Below are positions 57,134-64,000 of a stretch of DNA of 64,000 nt, in pieces. The stretch is taken from the NCBI RefSeq assembly GCF_014205275.1, contig NZ_JACHND010000001.1:6572001-6636000 (forward strand). The letters run 5' to 3'. The position numbers were made by a program, and so were the translations under genes. A model generated the notes under the pieces. It had not been told where the DNA came from and did no database searches. It saw nothing but the letters and a program-made list of their open reading frames with translations. The stretch's first letter is position 1; every line of letters starts with the position of its first letter. This stretch comes from Sphaerisporangium siamense. Its GTDB lineage: Bacteria > Actinomycetota > Actinomycetes > Streptosporangiales > Streptosporangiaceae.

Positions 57134-58441
57134 GTGTCGGCACGGGAGGCCAAGGCCCGGGCGGTGGTCATCGGCGGCGGTATCGGAGGACTGCTGGCGG
57201 CGGTCGCCCTGTCGGACGCCTTCGATGAGACGATCGTGGTCGAACGGGACACGCTGGTCGACGGGCAGGGCTTCCGGCGCGGCGTCCCGCAGTCCCCGCA
57301 CCCGCACGCGCTGCTGTCGGCCGGGGCCGAGGCGATGGAGTCGTTGCTGCCCGGGCTCGCCAAGGAACTGCACGCGGACGGAGCCCCCACCAACGACCTG
57401 GGCGACGTCCTGATGTGCGCGGGCCCCCGGCAGAGCCCGCGTCTCCACCTGGGGACGAGAATCCAGACCTTCACCCGCACCTTCCTGGAGGAACACCTGC
57501 GCGCCCGGGTCCGCGCGCACCCACGGGTGCGGATCTGTGACGGCACATCGGCCGCCGGCCTGATCCAGGACACCGCGGCGGACGGAGTCGCCGGCGTCCA
57601 GGTCCAGGACGCCGAGGGGGTACGGCGGTGGGAGGCCGGTCTGGTCGTGGACGCCGGCGGCCGCGGCTCCCCGCTCCGCCAGTGGCTCCCCGGCCTGCGC
57701 CGGGCCGGGGCGATCGACCAGGTCGTCGAGGGCCGGGTCGCCTACAGCACGGTCTGGCTGGACTACGACGGGCCGCTCCGCCGTGACCGCCCGGGCATCT
57801 ACGAGGTGGGCAGCGCCGCGCGCTACGGGCGTGGCGCCGGGGTGGTCTTCTGCGAACGGGACCGTGCCCTGATCATGCTGTACGGGCGGGGCGGCGACAT
57901 GCTCGCCCGGTCCGCGGCCGAGTTCGCCGACGCGGCCCGCACTCTGCGCAATCCGGCCATCGACGAGTTGGTCGGACGGCTCACGCCCGGCCACCGGGTG
58001 TACCGGTACACCAGGCTGCCCAACCTGCGTCATCGCTACGACCGGGTCCGCGCCTGGCCGGCCGGGCTGCTCGTGGTGGGGGACGCGTTGTGCGTCTTCA
58101 ATCCCGTCTACGGCCAAGGTATGACCGTGGCCGCCCTGCAGGCGACCGAGCTGCGGCGTCACGCGGCCGCCCTGTGCTCCGACCCCGCCACGGCCCGGAG
58201 CGTCCAGCGGCGCCTGTTCGCCCGCACCGGCGTGCCCTGGCGTCTCGCGGTGTCCGCCGACACCCCGTGGGTGGCCGCGCCGCCCCTGCACGCTCCCCTG
58301 CTCAAAGCCGCTCTCGGCCGGGTCAACGACCGCGCGGTCGACGACCCCGCCGTGCGGGCCGCGTTCTTGAAGACCATGCAGATGAGCGACCCGCTGGCGC
58401 TGCTGAGACCACGCGCGCTGACACACCTGCTGCGCCCGTGA
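57134..58441 (+). CDS. FAD-dependent monooxygenase/reductase
   Basis: About 435-residue flavoprotein of the PHBH/geranylgeranyl-reductase type. FAD motif ARAVVIGGGIGGLLAAVALSD, followed by VERD, QSPHPHALLSAG, the DG-turn region GLVVDAGGRGSPLRQW, and the second FAD motif LLVVGDALCVFNPVYGQGM. Start GTG 57134 is uncertain: upstream ATG 57035 would add 33 residues without recognisable homology. No partner genes adjoin it. It probably hydroxylates or reduces a hydrophobic substrate. Confidence 0.82.
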   Translation: MSAREAKARAVVIGGGIGGLLAAVALSDAFDETIVVERDTLVDGQGFRRGVPQSPHPHALLSAGAEAMESLLPGLAKELHADGAPTNDLGDVLMCAGPRQSPRLHLGTRIQTFTRTFLEEHLRARVRAHPRVRICDGTSAAGLIQDTAADGVAGVQVQDAEGVRRWEAGLVVDAGGRGSPLRQWLPGLRRAGAIDQVVEGRVAYSTVWLDYDGPLRRDRPGIYEVGSAARYGRGAGVVFCERDRALIMLYGRGGDMLARSAAEFADAARTLRNPAIDELVGRLTPGHRVYRYTRLPNLRHRYDRVRAWPAGLLVVGDALCVFNPVYGQGMTVAALQATELRRHAAALCSDPATARSVQRRLFARTGVPWRLAVSADTPWVAAPPLHAPLLKAALGRVNDRAVDDPAVRAAFLKTMQMSDPLALLRPRALTHLLRP

Positions 58442-58451
58442 CCGCCCGCCG

Positions 58452-58991
58452 CTATGAACCGGCGTACGGCTCCCGGTGATGCCCCTCCAGGCGTTCCACG
58501 ACGTTGTCCGTGACGCGCAGCGTCCAGCGGTCGTCGAATTCTTCGCCCTGCGCGAGTATCTCCCCGTTCAGAACGTGATCGCATGTGAAGAACGCGAACT
58601 CCGGCGCGTACCAGCCCCCTCCGTCGGCGGCGGGAACGCGGGCCACCATTTCCTGCTGGACGGTGGCGCCGGGCCTCAGAAACGTGTCGATCAGGTAGGC
58701 CATCCATTCGACCGGGTCGTAGAACTTCTCCGCGCCGTTCCACTCCAGCGCGTGGCCGTCCTCGGTGGGCGTCCACTGGCACCACAGGCTCGGCTGGCCG
58801 GCCGGCGGGCGGCTGTAGTCGACGATGTCCGGTTCGTGGTCCTGTCCGGCGAATCCGGTCCCGCAGTAATAGGGCCCGTTGCGGCGGTTCATGCGGCGGG
58901 TGCTCGCGAACCGCGTCAGATAGTGAATCTCGTGCGAATTGAGCGGCGGGCCGACCCTGACGCGCCCCTTGAACTCGGTGGTGTATCCCAC
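58452..58991 (-). CDS. Conserved actinobacterial hypothetical protein
   Basis: 179-residue soluble protein. It has a conserved pattern: VGYTTEFKGRVRVGPPLNSHEI, LTRFASTRRMNR, GPYYCGTGFAGQDH, PAGQPSLWCQWTPTEDG, EWNGAEKFYDPVEWMAYLID, and a second half with EFAFFTCDHVLNGEI. Such proteins are widespread in actinomycetes without an assigned function. GTG 58991 has GAGGAGGG 3-5 nt upstream, so the longer frame (to 59144) is not used. Its last codon lies 11 nt from the convergent monooxygenase. Confidence 0.82.
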   Translation of the reverse strand: MGYTTEFKGRVRVGPPLNSHEIHYLTRFASTRRMNRRNGPYYCGTGFAGQDHEPDIVDYSRPPAGQPSLWCQWTPTEDGHALEWNGAEKFYDPVEWMAYLIDTFLRPGATVQQEMVARVPAADGGGWYAPEFAFFTCDHVLNGEILAQGEEFDDRWTLRVTDNVVERLEGHHREPYAGS

Positions 58992-59393
58992 GTCCCTCCT
59001 CGGCCGATCTTTTGGTTCGCCGCCCGTCCGCGAGCAGCACACGCGAAACCGAAGACGAGCAGGACTCTGCCGGACTTCACCCGGACCGACTTGGTTTGTG
59101 CGACCCTTGGGACGGCGACTACTTCGACCTGAGCCGGGCGCCATGCCGGCCCAATGCCGCCGCGAGCAGCGAACCTGAGCACGTGCTTCGTGACGTGCCG
59201 CGATGGGCTTTCGTTGCTCTTCGAGAGCAAGAGCGCCATCGTGGTCGTGTCGTCGATCGCGGTGACGTCCGGCGTGTCCCGCAAGCTATAGACAAAGATA
59301 TCTGAGGTCATACATGATTTGCGGCACGCTGGACACTCGGGGGGCTCCGCTGGCGAGCGTCTGACCATTGAACGTAGATGAGGAGACCCGCCC
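58992..59393. other. Intergenic region upstream of the Liv-type importer
   Basis: About 400 nt between divergent genes. The clearest structure is a perfect 7-bp inverted repeat TTGCTCT-TCG-AGAGCAA at 59214-59230, a UUCG-type stable hairpin. AT-rich stretches near 59285-59310 could hold the importer promoter, but no firm -35/-10 was assigned. No 25-bp operator copy. Confidence 0.5.
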
Positions 59394-60686
59394 ATGCTCC
59401 GTGCTACACGACTCGCCATGCTGACGGCCGGGCTGTTGCTCGCCGTCACCGCCTGTGGGGGTGGCGCCGGCAAGTCCGAATCGCCGCCGGTGGCCAAGGA
59501 CCAGGTCAAGTGCGGCCTCGGCAACGGCCAGAAGGCGACGGGCAAGCCGATCACCGTGGGCGCGATCGTGACCGCGAGCGGGGGCATCGACTTCAGCTCG
59601 GCGCCCAAGGCCGCCCGCGCGTACTTCGACTGCGTCAACGCCAACGGCGGCGTCAACGGCCGCCCGATCAACTACCTCGTCGAGGACGACGGCCTCAACC
59701 CGCAGAAGGCCTCCGAGCTGGCGACCAAGCTCGCCGGCAACGCCGACCTGGTCGGCATCGTCGGCGGCTCCAGCTTCGTGGCCTGCGGCGTCTCCGGACC
59801 GATCTGGGAGAAGAACGGCCTGTACGACCTGCTCGCGACCGGCGTGCCGAGGCCCTGCTTCGAATCCCCCCGCATCGCCCCCGTCAACGCGGGCCCGCGC
59901 ATCAGCGCCATCGGCTCCGTCCAGTACGCGGTCGAGGTCTTCGGCGCCAAGAAGGTCGCCCAGATCAGCAACTCGGTGCCCGGCACCGGCGACTGGACCC
60001 AGGCCGGCGTCGACGCCTACCTCAAGAGCAAGGGCCTCACCACCGCGGGCAACGTCCTGCACGACCCGGGCATCAAGGACGCGCCCGCCGTCCTGCTCCA
60101 GGCCATGCGCGGCGAGCCCGACACGATCGTCATGGAGGACCCCGCGCCCGACAACGCGGCCATCATGAAGGCGGCCCAGGCGCAGGGACTCAAGGACAAG
60201 GTCCACTTCGTCTGCCTGACCCCCTGCTACGACACCACCTTCCCCAAGCAGGTCGGCGACTACTGGGACGGGTTCGTGTCCAACTCCGAGTTCACGATGC
60301 TCGACGCCAACACGCCGGACAACCAGCTCTGGCGCAAGGTGATGGACGCCTACGGCGACCCCAAGGACCCGCGCGACTCCTTCTCCCAGGGCGGGTTCCT
60401 GTCCGCGAAGATCTTCGTGGACACGGTCATGAAGCTCAAGGGCGACCTCACCCGTGCGGAGGTCAGCAAGGCCGTCGTCGGCATCAAGGGCTACAAGAGC
60501 GACATCCTGTGCGCGCCGTGGTACTTCGGCGAGGCCCCGCGCCACAACGCCAACCACGTCACCAGGCAGGTGAAGATGCAGGGCGACGGCTACGCCCTGG
60601 TCCGCGACTGCGCCGACACCCAGGACCCCGACCTCGACCCGATCCGCGCCGCGGAGAAGGCCCAGGGCCTGCTGACCAGCGACTGA
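59394..60686 (+). CDS. Liv-type substrate-binding lipoprotein 3
   Basis: 430-residue receptor (Peripla_BP_6 type) with lipobox VTAC followed by GGGAGK. Blocks: ITVGAIVTASGGIDFSSAPKAARAYFDCVNANGGVNGRP, YLVEDDGLNPQKASELATKL, and VGIVGGSSFVACGVSGP. It has extra Cys pairs (CGL, DCVN, ACGV, CFE, CLTPC, LCAP, RDC) compared with the two receptors at 28268/29532, suggesting disulfides. ATG 59394 follows GAGGAG. Directly upstream (4-nt gap) of the permease, forming a complete importer with the next three genes. Confidence 0.9.
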   Translation: MLRATRLAMLTAGLLLAVTACGGGAGKSESPPVAKDQVKCGLGNGQKATGKPITVGAIVTASGGIDFSSAPKAARAYFDCVNANGGVNGRPINYLVEDDGLNPQKASELATKLAGNADLVGIVGGSSFVACGVSGPIWEKNGLYDLLATGVPRPCFESPRIAPVNAGPRISAIGSVQYAVEVFGAKKVAQISNSVPGTGDWTQAGVDAYLKSKGLTTAGNVLHDPGIKDAPAVLLQAMRGEPDTIVMEDPAPDNAAIMKAAQAQGLKDKVHFVCLTPCYDTTFPKQVGDYWDGFVSNSEFTMLDANTPDNQLWRKVMDAYGDPKDPRDSFSQGGFLSAKIFVDTVMKLKGDLTRAEVSKAVVGIKGYKSDILCAPWYFGEAPRHNANHVTRQVKMQGDGYALVRDCADTQDPDLDPIRAAEKAQGLLTSD

Positions 60687-60690
60687 TCCG

Positions 60691-62646
60691 ATGCTGCTCC
60701 CCTTCGTCATCAGCGGGCTCGCCCTCGGGTCCGTGTACGCGCTGTCCGGTGTCGGCATCGTCGTGCTGTTCCGCGCGACGGGCGTGCTGAACCTCGCGTA
60801 CGGCGCGATCGGCGCGCTCAGCGCCCTGGTGGCCTGGCAGCTCATCGAGGACGGCCAGAGCCCGGGGCTCGCCTACGCGGTGGCCCCGGCTCTGGCCGCC
60901 GTCCTCTCCGGCCTGTACGGCCGCCTGCTCTCGCCCCTCGTCGCGCGGCGCGACCCCCTCGTCAAGGCCGTGTGCACGCTCGGGTTCGCGCTCGTGCTGC
61001 TCGGCTTCTGCTTCTGGTACTGGTCGGACGACCCGCGCACGCTCAGCCTCCCGACCGACGAGTTCGGCTGGGACGTCGGCTCGGCGCGCGTCACCGGCAC
61101 GCAGGCGTTCGCGTTCCTGCTGGCGGTCGGCCTCACGGTGGCCGCCGCCATCCTGCTGCGCCGCAGCAGGATGGGCACCCAGATGCGCGCCCTCGCGGGC
61201 GACCGCGAGATCAGCGCGCTGCTCGGCGTGCGGATCCTGCGCGTCGAGACCGTCGCGTGGGTGGTGAGCGGCGCCGTCGCCGGGATCACCGGCCTCGTCC
61301 TCGCCGACCTCACCCGCCTGGAGGCGGGCACGCTCACGTTCCTCGTGATCGCGTCACTGGCGGCGGGCGTCGTCGGGCGGTTCCGCTCGATCGGCGTCAC
61401 GCTGGCGGGCGGGCTCGCGGTCGGGCTCCTTGAGGGCATCGGCGGCGCGTTCACGACCGTCGCGCCGTACCGGGCCGTAGCGCCGTTCGCGGTGGCGGTC
61501 CTCGTCATCCTCTGGCTCCAGCGGCGCAGCGCGCGGGCCCGCAGGGGCAGCACGGTCGAGATCCGCTCGGCGGAGAGCGCCGCGACCGCGACCGCGCACC
61601 CTCAGCCGCCGGGCGACTGGCGGCGGGTGCTGTGGGTGGCGCTCGCGCTGCTCGCGGGCACCGCCGTGCTCGCGGTCGTGGTGCCGATGGTGGCCGACGG
61701 CTACTGGGTGCGGGTGATCACCTCGGCGGCCATCTTCGCCGTCCCCTCGGCGGGCATCGGCCTGCTGTACGGCAGGCTCGGCCTCGTCTCGCTCGGCCAG
61801 GTCGCGCTGCTCGGCGTCGGCGGCTGGGTCGCGCTGCGCCTGTCGTTCGCGACCGAGCTGCCGTTCCCGCTCGTCGTGCTGCTGGCCGGGGCGGCGACGT
61901 GCCTGGTCGGCATCGTGTACGGCCTGCCCGCGCTGCGGCTGTCCGGCATCGACCTGGCGCTCGTCACGCTGATGGCGGGCGGCGCGTTCCAGGTGGCGTT
62001 CAACGCGGCCGGGTTCCCCGACGGCGGCGGCGGGTTCCTCGGCCGGGTCGCCGGCGAGGTGCAGCGCTCGATGCCGCGCCCGTCGTTCGCCGCGTCGGAC
62101 TCGGCGTACTTCCGGCTCACGATCGTGTGCGCGGTGCTCGCGCTGATCCTCGTCCTGGTGCACCAGCGGCGGCGGGCCGGACGCGCGTGGGCGGCGATCA
62201 GAGAGAGCGAGGCGGGCGCGCTCGCGACCGGCATCGCCATCACCAGGTACAAGCTGTGGGCCTTCGCCCTCGCGGCGTTCATCACCGGCGTGGCCGGGGC
62301 CTTCCTCGCGGCCAACTCCGGGCGGCTCGACCCGATCGCGTTCCGCGCGTCCGACTCGGTGCTGCTCTTCGCGGTGGTCCTGATCGGCGGCGCGTACGGC
62401 CTGACCGGCGCGATCGTGGCCGGGGTGATGGGCCAGATCCTGCCCGCCGTCCTCGACTCGGTCGGGATCAACGGCAACCTCATCCTCGTCGTCTTCGGGA
62501 TCGGCCTCATGCACGCCCTGATCACCGCGCCGCGTGGCATCGGCGGGCAGTTGGAGGGCCTCGCCGCGCTGCTGCGGCCGAAACGGCGGGACCCGGATCC
62601 CGTGCCCGAGGCCGAGCCGGAGACGGAAGCGGTGGGCGCGAAGTGA
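60691..62646 (+). CDS. Fused LivH-LivM branched-chain-type ABC permease
   Basis: 651 residues combining both Liv permease subunits. LivH-like half (~1-290): FVISGLALGSVYALSGVGIVVLFRATGVLNLAYGAIG and GVRILRVETVAWVVSGAVAG (EAA-type loop). LivM-like half (~310-620): GLLYGRLGLVSLGQVALLGVGG, LPALRLSGIDLALVTLMAGGAFQ, and RAGRAWAAIRESEAGALATGI. Each half has about eight membrane segments; a short hydrophilic linker with RSAESAATATAHPQPP joins them. The stop overlaps the LivG GTG by 4 nt. Confidence 0.92.
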   Translation: MLLPFVISGLALGSVYALSGVGIVVLFRATGVLNLAYGAIGALSALVAWQLIEDGQSPGLAYAVAPALAAVLSGLYGRLLSPLVARRDPLVKAVCTLGFALVLLGFCFWYWSDDPRTLSLPTDEFGWDVGSARVTGTQAFAFLLAVGLTVAAAILLRRSRMGTQMRALAGDREISALLGVRILRVETVAWVVSGAVAGITGLVLADLTRLEAGTLTFLVIASLAAGVVGRFRSIGVTLAGGLAVGLLEGIGGAFTTVAPYRAVAPFAVAVLVILWLQRRSARARRGSTVEIRSAESAATATAHPQPPGDWRRVLWVALALLAGTAVLAVVVPMVADGYWVRVITSAAIFAVPSAGIGLLYGRLGLVSLGQVALLGVGGWVALRLSFATELPFPLVVLLAGAATCLVGIVYGLPALRLSGIDLALVTLMAGGAFQVAFNAAGFPDGGGGFLGRVAGEVQRSMPRPSFAASDSAYFRLTIVCAVLALILVLVHQRRRAGRAWAAIRESEAGALATGIAITRYKLWAFALAAFITGVAGAFLAANSGRLDPIAFRASDSVLLFAVVLIGGAYGLTGAIVAGVMGQILPAVLDSVGINGNLILVVFGIGLMHALITAPRGIGGQLEGLAALLRPKRRDPDPVPEAEPETEAVGAK

Positions 62647-63350
62647 AGCTTGAGATCTCGGATCTGACGGTGCGGTTCGGCGGCGTCAAGCCGCTGGACG
62701 GCGTGACCCTGACCTTCGAGTCCGGACTGTGCGGTCTGATCGGCCCCAACGGCGCCGGAAAGACAACGCTGTTCAATGTCCTGTCCGGATTCGTGCGACC
62801 GAGCTCCGGCGCCGCCCACGTGAACGGCACCGACCTGCTCGCCCTGCCCGCCCACCGCAGGGCGCGCTGGGGGCTGCGCCGCACCTTCCAGCAGGAGCAG
62901 CTCGTCGCCGAGCTCAGCGTGGGCGCCAACCTGCTGCTCGCCCGCGACCACCTCGCCGCCGGCACCGCCGGGGCCAACGCCGCCGAGCTGCTGGAGTTCG
63001 TCGGCCTGGCCGGGCCGGACCGCCCGGTGGGCGGGCTCACGCTGTTCGAACGCAGGAAGCTGGAGCTGGCCAGGTCCCTCGCCGGCACCCCGAAGATCGT
63101 GCTGCTCGACGAGCCGAGCGCGGGCCTGTCGGAGGCCGAGTCGATGGAACTGGCGGGCGCCATGCGGGCCGTGCCCGAACGGTTCGGCGCCCTCGTCGTC
63201 CTGATCGAGCACGACATGGGCCTGGTCGGCGAGATCTGCGGGACCACCGCCGTACTCGACTTCGGCCGCCTGGTCACCTCGGGACCGACCGCCGAGGTCC
63301 TGAACGACGACCGCGTCCGCGCCGCCTACCTCGGCGAGCCCGTCGCATGA
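62643..63350 (+). CDS. Liv-type ABC transporter ATPase, LivG-like
   Basis: 235-residue ATPase. Walker A GPNGAGKTT, Walker B IVLLDEPSAGLS, H-loop IEHDMGLV. The signature region reads LTLFERRKLELARSLA, a non-standard form typical of LivG, without LSGGQ. Starts at GTG 62643 in a GTGA overlap with the permease. Ends about 58 nt before the next ATPase. Confidence 0.92.
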   Translation: MKLEISDLTVRFGGVKPLDGVTLTFESGLCGLIGPNGAGKTTLFNVLSGFVRPSSGAAHVNGTDLLALPAHRRARWGLRRTFQQEQLVAELSVGANLLLARDHLAAGTAGANAAELLEFVGLAGPDRPVGGLTLFERRKLELARSLAGTPKIVLLDEPSAGLSEAESMELAGAMRAVPERFGALVVLIEHDMGLVGEICGTTAVLDFGRLVTSGPTAEVLNDDRVRAAYLGEPVA

Positions 63351-63408
63351 CCCGGCGGCACCGCATCGGCCGCGCGCCGACCTGGCGTCACACAAGGAAG
63401 GAGCCGCG

Positions 63409-64000
63409 GTGGACGACATGAACGAGGAACCACAGACCACGGCGTCCCCACCAAGGGACGCACGGCCCGAAACCGCGGCGAACAACGCAGCACAGTCCAC
63501 AGAGCAGGGCACAGCACGGCCCACTGGTCAGCCGGCGGAGGACGGCGCGGCACCGTCGGCGGGCCAACCCGCCGAGGACCTGCGCGTCGAGGGGCTCAAG
63601 GTGACGCGTGGCGGGCGGGCCGTCCTGCACGGCGTCGACCTCGCCGTCCCCCGTGGCAAGGTGACCGCCCTGCTCGGCGCGAACGGCGCGGGCAAGAGCA
63701 GCCTCGTGCTCACCGTCGCCGGCCTCCTGCGCCCGACCGCGGGTACCGTCGTCGCCGGCGGCGACGACCTGACCGGGCTGCGGCCCGAACGCGTCCGGGC
63801 CGCGGGCGTCGCCGCCGTTCCCGAGGGCCACCGTGTCCTCGCCGACCTGTCCGTCGCCGACAACCTGCGCGTCGCCGGCGCCGGACTGCCCAAACGCGAG
63901 GTCCCGGCGGCGGTCGCCGCGGCGGTCGAGGTCTTCCCCGAGCTACACGACCTGACCGACCGGCCGGCCGGCACCCTGTCCGGCGGCCAGCAGCAGATGC
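63409..64000 (+). CDS. Liv-type ABC transporter ATPase, LivF-like (cut by window end)
   Basis: At least 197 codons are seen, open at the right edge. Walker A is LLGANGAGKSS, the Q-loop region is AAVPEGHRVLADLSV, and the signature LSGGQQQM lies at the very end; Walker B is beyond the window. An unusual ~60-residue N-terminal extension rich in Ala, Thr, Gln and Pro, with GQPAED-type repeats, precedes the ATPase core. GTG 63409 has AAGGAAGGAG 6 nt upstream; ATG 63418 is in frame. Completes the importer with the 59394-63350 genes. Confidence 0.88.
   Translation, partial: MDDMNEEPQTTASPPRDARPETAANNAAQSTEQGTARPTGQPAEDGAAPSAGQPAEDLRVEGLKVTRGGRAVLHGVDLAVPRGKVTALLGANGAGKSSLVLTVAGLLRPTAGTVVAGGDDLTGLRPERVRAAGVAAVPEGHRVLADLSVADNLRVAGAGLPKREVPAAVAAAVEVFPELHDLTDRPAGTLSGGQQQM

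Noticed and set aside
59286-60845. A 519-codon minus-strand frame opposite the importer receptor gene
   Set aside because: Composition (Asp/Val/Ala/His-rich) and lack of any domain show it is the complement of the receptor's codons.
1-64000. Search for CRISPR arrays, tRNA/rRNA genes, insertion sequences or prophage genes
   Set aside because: No regularly spaced direct repeats, RNA gene signatures, transposase or integrase motifs were seen.

Overview
This is a GC-rich chromosomal stretch from a filamentous-type actinomycete, probably Streptosporangiales or Thermomonosporaceae. The evidence is many GTG and TTG starts, long 4-nt stop/start overlaps, a luciferase-like F420-type oxidoreductase, an EtfD-type membrane Fe-S reductase, MmyB-type and NACHT-type actinobacterial genes, and a secreted FG-GAP protein. 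The genus is inference. No rRNA, tRNA, CRISPR array, transposase or integrase was seen.

Positions 53-4042 and 6014-40691 are dominated by one catabolic supercluster, interrupted by a sulfatase (4424-5995), a regulator (21888-22820) and a giant secreted protein (23051-26389). The supercluster holds: two type III CoA-transferases; two MmgE/PrpD proteins; a cyclase; an acyl-CoA dehydrogenase; an HpcH/HpaI lyase; three MaoC hydratases; an Ltp2-like thiolase homologue with a DUF35 partner; a triple-RidA protein; an LLM oxidoreductase; an MDR reductase; an SDR; three two-domain VOC proteins; two FAD_binding_2 oxidoreductases; an aldehyde dehydrogenase; a nitrilase homologue lacking the catalytic Cys; two fused double alpha/beta-hydrolases; three ~150-residue paralogues of unknown function; and two solute-binding lipoproteins. 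Together they suggest import and CoA-dependent breakdown, including side-chain retro-aldol cleavage, of an unidentified complex carbon source.

The units are tied together by a 25-bp composite operator found at eight places (445, 17073, 17880, 19479, 30804, 34207, 34313, 40695). It reads GTTCC, 7 nt, GGAAC, 3 nt, GTTYC, so three half-sites form two overlapping palindromes. At five of the sites it sits just downstream of a readable -10 box with an 18-nt spacer, the position expected of a repressor site. At 17073 it lies upstream of the -35. The three-half-site layout recalls IclR-family operators (PcaU/PobR type), but no IclR gene lies in the window. The only regulator inside the regulon is a FadR-type GntR (17122-17838).

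Positions 40799-49029 hold a TetR/SnoaL-like pair, an orphan histidine kinase next to a fatty-acid desaturase, a 5'-truncated NACHT-type gene, a hydrolase/AraC divergent pair and a secreted lamin-tail protein. Positions 49298-58991 hold an ABC exporter, etfD with a divergent TetR gene and palindromic operators, a secreted M4 metallopeptidase with a carbohydrate-binding tail, an FAD monooxygenase and a conserved hypothetical. From 59394 to the right edge lies a branched-chain-amino-acid-type ABC importer (receptor, fused LivHM permease, LivG, truncated LivF).

The most unusual single gene is 23051-26389. It encodes a secreted protein with an N-terminal CdtB-like nuclease/phosphatase domain that keeps its catalytic residues, then a degenerate SGNH-hydrolase domain, an apparently intact SGNH domain, and an FG-GAP propeller.
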